A stretch of 64,000 nt of DNA from Bacillus ndiopicus (GTDB lineage: Bacteria > Bacillota > Bacilli > Bacillales_A > Planococcaceae). The stretch lies in NCBI RefSeq assembly GCF_000612805.1, contig NZ_HG964404.1, positions 124,001 through 188,000 of the forward strand. The letters are read 5' to 3'. A program made the translations under genes and the position numbers. Of the stretch, positions 23,709-31,473 are shown in pieces. Positions within the stretch are counted from its first letter, which is position 1; every line of letters starts with the position of its first letter. The notes under the pieces are model-generated. The model worked only from the letters and a program-made list of their open reading frames with translations. It ran no database searches and had not been told where the DNA came from.

Positions 23709-24581
23709 TTAATCGTTATTTAAAGTCGCTACTTCACGTGCAATAAAGAAATTTCCGAATTTATCACGCTCAGGAAGCCCGTTTGTTTGATAATTAGGCG
23801 TTGCAGTTTCTACATACAGCTCCTGGCCACATTCACGACAAGTAATAATCTCGTCATGCTCATGGATATATCTTTTCCCTTTACTGCAACAGTCGCACCA
23901 ATAATAACAGCGGTAGCGTTTTGTTCCATCGTCCTCCACCTTAATGCCTGTTTTCCAATGCTCTTGCTCTTCTTTGGCTTCTAAAGATTCTGCGATTGAA
24001 ACTTGCAATGTGCGGTCAGCATCGATTTTAGGCAACGCTTTTGGTAAAGGCTGTATACCGACTTGTTGCTTTACTCGCCGCTCCTTAACGATGTGTTCCG
24101 CAGGTGTTAAATTCGGCTGTTCAGATGGTTTCGCTTGTTCTTGCGTCCAACTTTTAAGAGCAGATTCAACGTATGCCCAACGAATGATATCTTTCTCTAC
24201 TGCTAGCTTCATAGCTTTGATAACTAAGTCTTCTCCTACCTGGGCTACCCACTTGCCTATGCCTTCAGCAATGTGTGGAGTTAAGAGGCCGAAACCATTT
24301 TCCTTATAGAAACGCAGGGCACTTTCTGTCGCTTTCCCCGATGACACTTCACCCGCAAGTGATTTTGCTTTTATCAGTGGCACTATTACATCCATTGGTT
24401 GTGTAGGTGGTACAAATGGCGTAGCATAATGTGGTTTAACCATTTGCGGTTGCTGTTGTTCCAGACGTTTTTGCCCGCCTGTCAAAACGTTGAAAAATCC
24501 ATGTATAACATCTGACATATGCATTTCTTGTAAGTTTTCCGCTTTTAAATGTGCTTGTTGCAAGGTGATTTCAATTTTCAT
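23709..24581 (-). CDS. DnaD-domain protein with C-terminal zinc ribbon
   Basis: The 290-aa product has a DnaD/DnaB2 domain at about residues 85-150 (RFYKENGFGLLTPHIAEGIG, then IRWAYVESALKSWTQEQ), clearly paralogous to the one in the initiator at 21302-22309. The last 70 residues contain CDCC and CREC pairs, a probable zinc ribbon. The N-terminal winged helix is missing, so this is an auxiliary replication or primosome factor rather than a second full initiator. The ATG has GCAGGAGG upstream. Confidence 0.85.
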   Translation of the reverse strand: MKIEITLQQAHLKAENLQEMHMSDVIHGFFNVLTGGQKRLEQQQPQMVKPHYATPFVPPTQPMDVIVPLIKAKSLAGEVSSGKATESALRFYKENGFGLLTPHIAEGIGKWVAQVGEDLVIKAMKLAVEKDIIRWAYVESALKSWTQEQAKPSEQPNLTPAEHIVKERRVKQQVGIQPLPKALPKIDADRTLQVSIAESLEAKEEQEHWKTGIKVEDDGTKRYRCYYWCDCCSKGKRYIHEHDEIITCRECGQELYVETATPNYQTNGLPERDKFGNFFIAREVATLNND

Positions 24582-24603
24582 AGTGACCTCCTGCGATATG
24601 TGA

Positions 24604-24672
24604 TATAATAGACTCTGTAGTCAAAACCTTTGCTACTTATATCGGTGGTGCGATTGAGTAGCTATTTTTTTA
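24604..24672 (+). ncRNA. Candidate short plus-strand RNA unit (C)
   Basis: The extended -10 TG-A-TATAAT (24604-24609) is followed by the small hairpin GACT-CTGT-AGTC (24611-24622), which starts at or before the expected first base. A larger stem follows (24632-24662, GCTACT...AGTAGC with ATCG/CGAT inside) and then a T-rich tract. This has the same layout as unit B and also lies antisense in a minus-operon gap. Confidence 0.4.
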
Positions 24673-24746
24673 TACAATTTGAGATACATACAAGCCTTTG
24701 TTTAGTCGTCAAGCTTGTCCATCGTTTGAAAAACGTCATGAAAAAT

Positions 24747-25181
24747 TTAATCATTTGATTCACCTGCCATTGCTTTACGTAATTTTTCGTTTTCTTGTTG
24801 CGAAGCTAACAATTGGCGGTGAAGATCTACAAACTGAGCTCTAATTTCCTTTACACTCATCCCATCATTACCTTCTAGCATTTCCTGTAGGCTATTAATC
24901 TCGCTTGTAACAATATGATGTAAAACCCCATCCGCACGCTCACCATGTGTTAGATAATGATTTATCGCCTGTAGTGCATTAATTTGTTCATCCTGCACTT
25001 CCTTGTAATCCCAAATATCTATATTGCTTGTCTGGGCATCCTGATTAGCCTGCGATTTAATTGCCTCCGCAATTAATATTTTTGCTCGATCTGTAAGCAT
25101 TGCCTCGAACGCTGCTTCCGTTATTGGTAAATCCACTTCGTATTGAACTTTGAGCGTCGCCGCCCCTGTAATTTTTAACAT
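24747..25181 (-). CDS. Hypothetical early phage protein, 144 aa
   Basis: The start is ATG at 25181 behind AGGAGGAA. The N-terminal half (MLKITGAATLKVQYEVDLPI) is strand-like. The C-terminal 80 residues are helical and probably coiled coil, with LHRQLLASQQENEKLRKAMA near the end. It is the first gene upstream of the plus-strand unit C. The family is not recognised. Confidence 0.6.
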   Translation of the reverse strand: MLKITGAATLKVQYEVDLPITEAAFEAMLTDRAKILIAEAIKSQANQDAQTSNIDIWDYKEVQDEQINALQAINHYLTHGERADGVLHHIVTSEINSLQEMLEGNDGMSVKEIRAQFVDLHRQLLASQQENEKLRKAMAGESND

Positions 25182-25192
25182 GTGATTCCTCC

Positions 25193-25441
25193 TCACCAAA
25201 ACTTATTAAGATTTTTATAGTGTTCGAATAGACCGCTTTTCTTTAATGCTCCAACTTTTGATCGCAACGTGCTTTCTGTTCGTCCAAGCGCAAAAGAAAT
25301 ATTTGCAGCTCAATCCGACTCGTAAAATTTGCATAGATATTCCAACTCTTTTGCTCCAAATGGTTCTCCATGTGCGAAATGAAAATCAGGATGATAATTC
25401 ATACGACCCTGTTTGTCATATGTGATTTTGATTTCATTCAC
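25193..25441 (-). pseudogene. Small phage HTH-like protein interrupted by an in-frame TGA
   Basis: From GTG 25441 (TAGGTGA site upstream) the frame reads NEIKITYDKQGRMNYHPDFH...LEYLCKFYESD, then TGA (25310-25312). It continues in the same frame with AANISFALGRTESTLRSKVG...LKKSGLF to a stop at 25193. Both halves are protein-like and belong together: the second half resembles a helix-turn-helix. A single substitution would restore about 82 codons. Nonsense mutation, sequencing error and UGA read-through are all possible. Confidence 0.65.
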
Positions 25442-25450
25442 TTTTATCAC

Positions 25451-25585
25451 CTACCAAAACACGATTATTAAAATTGATGAAAACACTACCCCGACTGCTA
25501 ATGAAATGAGATACGTCCAATCTGTATCATTCAATTCCCTCCAATCGTCGATACCAAAAAAATAGTCACCTAGCCACTTTAACAA
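25451..25585 (-). CDS. Small single-pass membrane peptide, 44 aa
   Basis: From TTG 25585 (GGTGA upstream) the product reads MLKWLGDYFFGIDDWRELND, TDWTYLISLAVGVVFSSILI, IVFW. A charged N-terminus is followed by one clear membrane helix at the very C-terminus. It overlaps the end of the upstream gene by 20 bp. It is short, and the non-ATG start lowers certainty. Confidence 0.45.
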   Translation of the reverse strand: MLKWLGDYFFGIDDWRELNDTDWTYLISLAVGVVFSSILIIVFW

Positions 25586-25829
25586 CACGCTTCACCACCC
25601 CATTATTAGGTACAACTGATTTTTCAACCTTAAAACGCTTGACGATCTCCGCAGCTACCCCGCGTTGCTCTAAATCAGCCAATAGCACTTCACGCTTTGA
25701 TAAATTTATTATCGCTGCCCTTGTCACATAGATTCTTTTTAGTAATCGTTCATGGCAATCCTTACAAGTTGTGTTAGCACGCATGTACTCTAAGTTAGCT
25801 AGTTCTGCGCGATATTCTTCTAATGTCAT
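25566..25829 (-). CDS. Hypothetical early protein with CxxC motif, 87 aa
   Basis: The ATG at 25829 has GAGGTG six nt upstream. The product MTLEEYRAELANLEYMRANT...TCKDCHERLLKRIYV has helical N-terminal segments and a C-x2-C-H motif. The C-terminal 30 residues are basic. It follows the XRE gene closely. The family is not recognised. Confidence 0.6.
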   Translation of the reverse strand: MTLEEYRAELANLEYMRANTTCKDCHERLLKRIYVTRAAIINLSKREVLLADLEQRGVAAEIVKRFKVEKSVVPNNGVVKRVVKVAR

Positions 25830-25846
25830 ACTTTTCACCTCACATA

Positions 25847-26140
25847 TCACATAAAAATTTGTAGATGGATTGTAATAAAAGCAGGTACAACGGAAACCAA
25901 TTGGCTTGCTTGCATTATTACGTCAGCTCCAAACATGGCTATTGCCACTTGTGCTTCGCAATTCGTTATTTGTGCCCAATGCAGAAATGTTTCGAGATCC
26001 ACAATTTTTCGTCCTTGCTCGTATTTGCTGACGTGCGATTGTGTCATGTTGAGCTCATATGCAATTTCTTCTTGCGTTAGCTTGGCGTCTTTCCTAATTT
26101 TCTTCAATAACTTTGGAATACCCAGGGACAAAGATCTCAT
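25847..26140 (-). CDS. XRE-family HTH regulator
   Basis: The 97-aa product has an HTH_3 domain at about residues 13-58 (LLKKIRKDAKLTQEEIAYEL, then NMTQSHVSKYEQGRKIVD). The C-terminal 40 residues are hydrophobic (GADVIMQASQLVSVVPAFIT). The ATG at 26140 is preferred over the GTG at 26149 because GAGGGGGTG lies 6 nt before it. It is an early regulator separate from the Cro-like gene at 27588. Confidence 0.75.
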   Translation of the reverse strand: MRSLSLGIPKLLKKIRKDAKLTQEEIAYELNMTQSHVSKYEQGRKIVDLETFLHWAQITNCEAQVAIAMFGADVIMQASQLVSVVPAFITIHLQIFM

Positions 26141-26332
26141 CGCCTTCACCCCCTCTCAAAAAGTCGTAAATCGATTATAAAAAGTCCAAAATGAACTATA
26201 GTCGAGAATGTGTTACTAACGATTTGATATAACCGTTATATTAATCTCAGAAACAAGCTATCTTGTAACATCAATGCAACATAATTTAGGGTGTTCATTC
26301 CCCTATTCAACGCGCCTGCCAGCCGTTTATTT

Positions 26333-26554
26333 TTATTCCCATTTGGTTGCAATGATGTTGTGTATAGCTTCCGTCACTTGTTCACGCGGCCATATCTTTT
26401 TGCTACGTGGTCCAAAACGTTTTTCAAGCCGCTGGATTCGTGGATCACTTAACACATGGTTGATTAAAAATGAACGTTGGTATGGCATTACTGCAATAAT
26501 GTCATCAATATCCCAATACAGTTTTTTTGTTGGGTCATTAATGTGCTTACTCAT
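26333..26554 (-). CDS. Hypothetical early phage protein, 73 aa
   Basis: MSKHINDPTKKLYWDIDDII continues AVMPYQRSFLINHVLSDPRI, then RRSKK-like basic residues and WPREQVTEAIHNII. The helix pattern is compatible with a small DNA-binding protein, in the position where B. subtilis-type phages carry small HTH genes. A GGGGTGAAAC ribosome site lies upstream. The function is not assigned. Confidence 0.55.
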   Translation of the reverse strand: MSKHINDPTKKLYWDIDDIIAVMPYQRSFLINHVLSDPRIQRLEKRFGPRSKKIWPREQVTEAIHNIIATKWE

Positions 26555-26675
26555 GGGAGTTGTTTCACCCCTTTCTAACTAAGTAGCGTTATGACAAGTA
26601 TCTAAACAATGGGATTTGTTAATTCCAATTCCCCTCATATGGTATAATTAACCTATAGAAAGTGAGGTGAGTTAT

Positions 26676-27308
26676 ATGTTCTTCTTTTTTGATAACCCAA
26701 AAATATCTGTTGGTTTAACACAATTTATCGATTTTACTGTAAAGCAAACGATGCTTTCAAAAATGAATGCAGTAAATAAAATTAAAAATCAAGGTGAGTA
26801 TCATCCGGCTAAAGACCATTGGAAACAATTACGTGACAGAATCAAGTTATGCTACGAAAAAAATCTGCCAATAGATTCTTTAGATTCATTATTATTGGAA
26901 GTTCATGAGAAAAAAGTTGATTCTTATTCACAAGCTATCAAATCTTTCAAAAAGTTTGTTCGTAATAAAGACACTCAATGGTTCACTCCTCCTAAAGCTA
27001 TATGGAAATCAGATGGAGAGCTTGTCGTTCGAGCAACAGCAGAAGTGGGCTTGTACATTGATGGAAAGCCCTATTTAATCAAGCTGTTTTTTAAAGGTGC
27101 AACTGAAAAAATTACAGAACGAAATATTAAACCTATCCTGACGCTAATGTCTGAAGCATCGTATGAAAAACCATATCCGCCAGACACTGCTTTTTGTGTA
27201 TTCAACACAAAAACAGGTAAATTGCATATAGGAACACAAATAGATCCTGAACTTTCAAAAGCACTTAGGTACGAAATTAAGATTTTTGAAGATATTTGGA
27301 ATGACTAA
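26676..27308 (+). CDS. Plus-strand moron protein of unknown function, 210 aa
   Basis: This gene opposes the surrounding early operon. It has its own extended -10 promoter (TGGTATAAT at 26640-26648) and a GAGGTGA site before ATG 26676. The first part is helical (LSKMNAVNKIKNQGEYHPAK). The second half is strand-rich (GELVVRATAEVGLYIDGKPY, TAFCVFNTKTGKLHIGTQID). Codons are AT-rich. An autonomous, inverted gene in a prophage is a typical lysogenic-conversion or defence cargo, but no family is recognised. Confidence 0.65.
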   Translation: MFFFFDNPKISVGLTQFIDFTVKQTMLSKMNAVNKIKNQGEYHPAKDHWKQLRDRIKLCYEKNLPIDSLDSLLLEVHEKKVDSYSQAIKSFKKFVRNKDTQWFTPPKAIWKSDGELVVRATAEVGLYIDGKPYLIKLFFKGATEKITERNIKPILTLMSEASYEKPYPPDTAFCVFNTKTGKLHIGTQIDPELSKALRYEIKIFEDIWND

Positions 27309-27312
27309 TTTT

Positions 27313-27549
27313 CTAATCGAATTCATTTCCCATATCATTCATGATTTGAGCACAATATTCGCAAATATACGAGTCATCATCACAATGAAGTGTGCCGCAG
27401 CTCTCCAAACATAATGAACATTTTTCTTGGGAAGTTACTGTTGCCGCAGCTAACTTCCCTGCTGTTTCACCTTCAAGAAAAGCAAGTTTAATTAAAGATT
27501 GCTCCAATGTAATTACTCGTTCTTCGAGCTTATTCAGTCGTTGTTCCAT
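27313..27549 (-). CDS. Small coiled-coil/zinc protein, 78 aa
   Basis: MEQRLNKLEERVITLEQSLI is a coiled coil of about 25 residues. It is followed by a four-cysteine cluster (CSLC, CGTLHCDDDSYICEYC), a probable zinc knuckle. An AAAGGGGTG site precedes the ATG. It is the second gene of the leftward early operon after the Cro-like regulator. Confidence 0.6.
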   Translation of the reverse strand: MEQRLNKLEERVITLEQSLIKLAFLEGETAGKLAAATVTSQEKCSLCLESCGTLHCDDDSYICEYCAQIMNDMGNEFD

Positions 27550-27587
27550 GTTCTCACCCCTTTCTGTGAGTTATTAGAAAGCTTATT

Positions 27588-27821
27588 TTAGGAAATAATA
27601 TGACTTTTTGTACAAGATTCTTGTACATTGTAACCAAATAAAAAGGCTACATCTTCCTCTAAAATTTCCGAAACAGCCAAAGCTACTTCTAATCTAGGTT
27701 TTGAGTATCCTGTTTCCCAATTCGATATAGCAGCCTTAGTAACAGTTTTAAGTAAGCCTGCTAATTCAGCTTGAGTAAGCTGTTTCTTTTTTCTAGCAGT
27801 AATTAAATTCAAGTTTTTCAT
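27588..27821 (-). CDS. Cro-like XRE regulator
   Basis: The 77-aa product is a single HTH_3 domain (LITARKKKQLTQAELAGLLK, then AAISNWETGYSKPRLEVAL). The ATG at 27821 has AAAGGAGG eight nt upstream. It is divergent from the ImmR-like repressor and heads the leftward early operon, the position of Cro. Confidence 0.8.
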   Translation of the reverse strand: MKNLNLITARKKKQLTQAELAGLLKTVTKAAISNWETGYSKPRLEVALAVSEILEEDVAFLFGYNVQESCTKSHIIS

Positions 27822-27847
27822 TTGGTATAACCTCCTTTGTATGAATA

Positions 27848-27968
27848 ACTTGTACTTCAATATTAACAACAAGAATCTCATACGTCAATACTTTTGTATG
27901 ATTTTTTTGTACTTTTGATTTTATTTGTGCACACATCTTAAATAAATAGTACAATTTACTTGTACAAG
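27848..27968. promoter_or_regulatory. Switch region with repeated TTGTAC boxes
   Basis: TTGTAC occurs at 27850-27855 and 27907-27912 and within the palindrome CTTGTACAAG (27959-27968), with a further AGTACAA at about 27948. The last site overlaps the repressor's ribosome site. These are likely operators of the divergent repressor/Cro pair and are unlike the GAAAC-N5-GTTTC set at 2 kb. Confidence 0.6.
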
Positions 27969-27978
27969 GAGTGATTTC

Positions 27979-28341
27979 ATGTTGGATCATCGTTTGAAAA
28001 TAGCTCGTAAAGCTAAAAAAATGACTCAAGAACAATTAGCGAATAAAGTTCAAACTACTAAAGGGACTATTAGCAACTATGAAAATGGATATAGTACTCC
28101 TTCTAATGAAATGCTTGTACTTTTAGCTAATACCTTAAACACAACAACAGATTATTTACTTGGTAATACAGATAACCCATTTCTACCTTCACAACAAGAA
28201 AAAGACGAAGCCGAGTTCCAAGCTTTCGCCAACAACCCTACCCTGCAAAAATGGTACATGGAGTTGCCGAAGTCGAAGGAAGAGGACTTGGAGAAGCTGC
28301 GGAAGATGTGGGAGATTTTGAAGGAACATGGAGAGTTGTAA
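27979..28341 (+). CDS. ImmR-like phage repressor (XRE family)
   Basis: The 120-aa product has HTH_3 at residues 4-60 (LKIARKAKKMTQEQLANKVQ, TTKGTISNYENGYSTPSNEM), the LGNTDNP end and a short acidic C-terminal region. ImmR of ICEBs1 has the same build and is cleaved by ImmA. An ImmA-like gene is present 3.1 kb downstream, but the defence-like pair and terminators have separated the two. The start is ATG with AAGGAGTG upstream. Confidence 0.88.
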   Translation: MLDHRLKIARKAKKMTQEQLANKVQTTKGTISNYENGYSTPSNEMLVLLANTLNTTTDYLLGNTDNPFLPSQQEKDEAEFQAFANNPTLQKWYMELPKSKEEDLEKLRKMWEILKEHGEL

Positions 28342-28411
28342 TCGTTATTTGGAAATAGCCAAATAAACGATTTTTAATTTACCCTTAAAAGTAACATAAT
28401 AATATCTATGA

Positions 28412-28438
28412 AAAGGACATGTATATAGCATGTCCTTT
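28412..28438 (+). terminator. Terminator after the repressor
   Basis: AAAGGACATG-N7-CATGTCCTTT, 71 bp after the repressor stop, isolates it from the downstream defence-like genes. The T tract is short. Confidence 0.6.
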
Positions 28439-28636
28439 AAACTCACCATTATTGTAAATATTAAGAATTTATGTTTTATATTATTTTTATCATTTATATA
28501 AATACATTTCCACAAGTATTATTAAATAATATAACCAAATAACTCTAATGATCTATTTTTGAAATTATTTTATATATATAAAAACCAAAACAACAGAACG
28601 CGTGTTCTTTTATGGTATAATATAAGGAGAATAGAT
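28439..28636 (+). promoter_or_regulatory. AT-rich leader and promoter of the defence-like operon
   Basis: This is about 200 bp of very AT-rich DNA without a gene. It ends in an extended -10 TG-G-TATAAT (TATAAT 28616-28621), only 2 bp from the AAGGAG ribosome site and 15 bp from the ATG (28637). A start point at the usual distance would fall inside the ribosome site, so this box would give an almost leaderless mRNA or another start is used. Confidence 0.5.
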
Positions 28637-29689
28637 ATGACAAGCCTTTTTGAAAAAAACAACTATCAACCTAGAGAAAATAGCGGTTCACGTTCGTCGA
28701 ATCGATTAATGATTCAAATTTCATTCGCCATTCATCAAATGGTTCAAAATACCAATGATTACCTTATCATTTTAGATATTATTGACGATGTTGCTATTAT
28801 TAATAATATAAACCAGCAGGAGAAGATTACAACCTATCAAATTAAAACAACAGATTCTAATGGATACTATGAATTAAGCCGATTGATAGGCGATGATGTT
28901 TTCAAAAACATATATGAACATATTGAAAAAATAGAAGCTGAAAAAATTGATAAGTTATATTTGATTTGTAATTATCCTATTCGCTATGTATTAAAAAGAA
29001 ATAAGCATGAATTTATTGAAGGACACCTTCCTTTAAAAAATACTGTAATTTCTCAAAATATTATAGATAATATTAACAAAAATAAAGCAATTGCAATTAA
29101 TGATGTTCCTGATTCAATCTATTTTAATCATTGGGATATCAGACTTATTAATCATGAAGAGGTAATAAAAGCAGAATTTCGCACGTTTTTAGAAAATGTT
29201 AACAGCAATTTAAGTCTCGGAGTTTCTTCAGCATTATATTCAAGCCTTAGAGATATATTAACAAAAAAACAAAACTATGAATTTAAATTAACTGAAAATA
29301 TTAATGATATTCTCCCAAATAAAAGTTTTTCAAAAAAGAACCTTTTTGAATTGATTCAACGTGCTAATACAGTTGTAGAACTTAATTTTAGAGAAATTGA
29401 AGATAAATATTTGGAAAATGTAAATTTATTGGAGAAGAGAAAGTATAACGTAGCATTTTCGTCAGTAAAATCTCATCTATATTCTTTTAATAATTTTGTA
29501 GATGATGAAATAAAGAGTATCACCGAAATAATTGATAATGAGTATCTAGATGAACTATCTAAAATGACAACAGAATCTCAACTGTTTGAATTTTTACAAA
29601 ATAAAATAAACAGCAATCCTATTTTCAATAAGTACGAGTACAAAATTTTGTTAATTATGGCTATTGAAAACTATTTACATACAAGTTAA
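28637..29689 (+). CDS. DUF4297/Cap4-like nuclease, putative Lamassu/ABC-3C effector
   Basis: The 350-aa product (ATG 28637 behind AAGGAG) has an N-terminal domain matching DUF4297. It contains RENSGSRSSNRLMIQISFAI, then DYLIILDIIDDVAII (D50/D51) and ITTYQIKTTD (Q68-x-K70), the acidic and Q-x-K elements of a PD-(D/E)xK-type nuclease as in Cap4. The remaining 230 residues are helical and recognisable only as a possible partner-binding region. It is 11 bp upstream of the ATPase gene, so the two are co-expressed. DUF4297 nucleases serve as effectors in Lamassu (LmuA), ABC-3C and CBASS; no CD-NTase is present here. Base composition is clearly more AT-rich than the phage genes. Confidence 0.72.
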   Translation: MTSLFEKNNYQPRENSGSRSSNRLMIQISFAIHQMVQNTNDYLIILDIIDDVAIINNINQQEKITTYQIKTTDSNGYYELSRLIGDDVFKNIYEHIEKIEAEKIDKLYLICNYPIRYVLKRNKHEFIEGHLPLKNTVISQNIIDNINKNKAIAINDVPDSIYFNHWDIRLINHEEVIKAEFRTFLENVNSNLSLGVSSALYSSLRDILTKKQNYEFKLTENINDILPNKSFSKKNLFELIQRANTVVELNFREIEDKYLENVNLLEKRKYNVAFSSVKSHLYSFNNFVDDEIKSITEIIDNEYLDELSKMTTESQLFEFLQNKINSNPIFNKYEYKILLIMAIENYLHTS

Positions 29690-29700
29690 GGAGACTTATT

Positions 29701-31389
29701 ATGAATAAATTAATTTTTAAAAGTTTGTATATCATTGATAGACAAAAGAAACTTTCTTATTATACAACTTTTCATAGTAGAATTAATGTTATTACTAGCT
29801 CTGAAGTTAGTTTAGGAAAATCCACTATATTAAAATCTCTTTATTATACATTAGGAGCAGAGTTACAATTTGGAGAATTACCAATCAAAAATTTAATCAC
29901 CATAGTAACCTTCACCTATATGAAAAATGATTATTTAATTGTACGTAATGGTAGCTATTTTTTATTTAATCATAAAGAAAAAAATACATTATATACATCA
30001 AACTCAGAATTCAAAGAAGCCATGATATCTTTGTTAGGTTATGAAATTACAATTGAAAAAAATGAAAAAATTTATACAGCACCACCTGTTTTCTATTTTA
30101 TTCCTTATTACATAGATCAAATCAACGGTTGGACTGTTAATCCGCAATCATTTTTAAATTTAGGTCAATTCACAAAAGTAGAAAGAGATGATATGATATA
30201 TTATCATTTGGGTATTTATGGGGAAAATTACAGTTCTTTATTATCCGAAAAAAATGAGTTAGAATACAATATTAAAAATGATTCTAATAATATGGAAAAG
30301 AATAAAGAATTATCGAATTTATTACAAGAAGAAATGGATAACTTAGTAGAAATAAGTGATACTGATTCTTTGTTTTTCCGAAAAATAAAAACCGAATATG
30401 AAAATGAAGGCAATATTATTAATAAAATTAAAATGGAAATTTTGATTTTATTAAATGAAAGAGCCACTACAAGAAGAACAATTGATAATTTACAAAAAGT
30501 AATAAAGAGCAAAAACAAAGAAAAAAATATTCTTAAAGAAAACTCTATACAATGTCCTCATTGTAATGAAATTTTCTCTCCTACAGATAAGGAAATTTTC
30601 GATGCAAATATCATAATTGTAGATGTTGATTCAGAAATTGCAGACTTAAATAAAATAATCTTAACTTTAAATAATAAGATTGAAGCAAAAGAACAGATTT
30701 TAAAGAAACATATTGATAAAATTAAACATCTAGAACAATTAAAATCTAAGCAACAAGTTAGTTTTGAATCTATGGCAAAGTCCAAAGGAATTGCTGAAAC
30801 AAGGCATTCTTTATTAAATAAAATATTAAAATATGAGAATGACATTTTAGTAAACAATGTAACTTTAAAATCAGTAAAGAAAAAAATCAAAGAAATTAAT
30901 AAACAAAAAGAAGGTGCTGATAACTTATATACCACTTACTACAAAAAATATTTATCTTCTTTTTTACTTTACAACGAACCTATGATGCAATATGAAAAAA
31001 TACTTCCCAAAGAGACTTTTTCTAGTACGGGAGCAGTTCAAGTTCTATTAAATCTTATTCGTTTTTATGCAACAATTGAATTAATAAACCACTTTAAATT
31101 TTCTCCACTGCTACCAATTGTTATTGATTCACCAAAGTCTGGAGAGCAGAGTTTTTCAAACAATCAGCTTATTATAGAAAATTTAACATCCCATTTCAAT
31201 GTCTCAAATCAAAGAATTATAGCTACAATTGATTTCAAAAAAAGTGAGGATACAAAAAATATTAAGATAATAGAACTAACTAATGAACCTAAACAATTAT
31301 TAAGTAAGGAATCTTTTATAGTAAATCAGAAAGAAATTAATCGACTAATACAAATTTTTGATAAAAGTTTAAATGATAGTGCTAATTAA
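29701..31389 (+). CDS. SMC/Rad50-like ATPase, putative LmuB/ABC-3C ATPase
   Basis: The 562-aa protein has an ABC-type head split by coiled coils. A Walker A-like loop lies at residues 34-42 (SEVSLGKST, where the first glycine is serine). Coiled coil occupies about 175-285 and 300-410, with CPHC at 285-288 as a zinc-hook-like tip. A signature-like SSTGAVQVLL starts at 441, and Walker B PIVIDSPKSGE is at 472-482. This layout matches the SMC-like LmuB of Lamassu and the ATPases of ABC-three-component systems, which sense DNA and release a nuclease effector. Pairing with the DUF4297 gene supports that reading. Confidence 0.75.
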   Translation: MNKLIFKSLYIIDRQKKLSYYTTFHSRINVITSSEVSLGKSTILKSLYYTLGAELQFGELPIKNLITIVTFTYMKNDYLIVRNGSYFLFNHKEKNTLYTSNSEFKEAMISLLGYEITIEKNEKIYTAPPVFYFIPYYIDQINGWTVNPQSFLNLGQFTKVERDDMIYYHLGIYGENYSSLLSEKNELEYNIKNDSNNMEKNKELSNLLQEEMDNLVEISDTDSLFFRKIKTEYENEGNIINKIKMEILILLNERATTRRTIDNLQKVIKSKNKEKNILKENSIQCPHCNEIFSPTDKEIFDANIIIVDVDSEIADLNKIILTLNNKIEAKEQILKKHIDKIKHLEQLKSKQQVSFESMAKSKGIAETRHSLLNKILKYENDILVNNVTLKSVKKKIKEINKQKEGADNLYTTYYKKYLSSFLLYNEPMMQYEKILPKETFSSTGAVQVLLNLIRFYATIELINHFKFSPLLPIVIDSPKSGEQSFSNNQLIIENLTSHFNVSNQRIIATIDFKKSEDTKNIKIIELTNEPKQLLSKESFIVNQKEINRLIQIFDKSLNDSAN

Positions 31390-31399
31390 ATACATTCAT

Positions 31400-31458
31400 G
31401 CCCTTCCAAATGGGAGGGCTTTATTATAAACAAAAAGGGAACGTAGGTTCCTTTTTGT
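31400..31458 (+). terminator. Two terminator hairpins after the defence-like operon
   Basis: GCCCTTCC/GGGAGGGC (31400-31419, then TTTATTAT) and ACAAAAAGG...CCTTTTTGT (31430-31458) follow each other closely. The second ends only 2 bp before the ribosome site of the ImmA-like gene, so that gene needs its own promoter or read-through. Confidence 0.7.
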
Positions 31459-31473
31459 CAGGAGTTGATAACT

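Noticed and set aside
26277..26339. 20-codon frame MNTLNYVALMLQDSLFLRLI behind AGGGGA
   Set aside because: It is too short and has no support beyond the ribosome-like site.
28559..28636. N-terminal extension of the DUF4297 gene by 26 codons
   Set aside because: The extension would cover the promoter. The ATG at 28637 has the ribosome site, and conserved sequence starts after it.
28637..29689. CBASS Cap4 effector
   Set aside because: No cyclase or SAVED domain is present. The partner is an SMC-like ATPase, which fits Lamassu/ABC-3C better.
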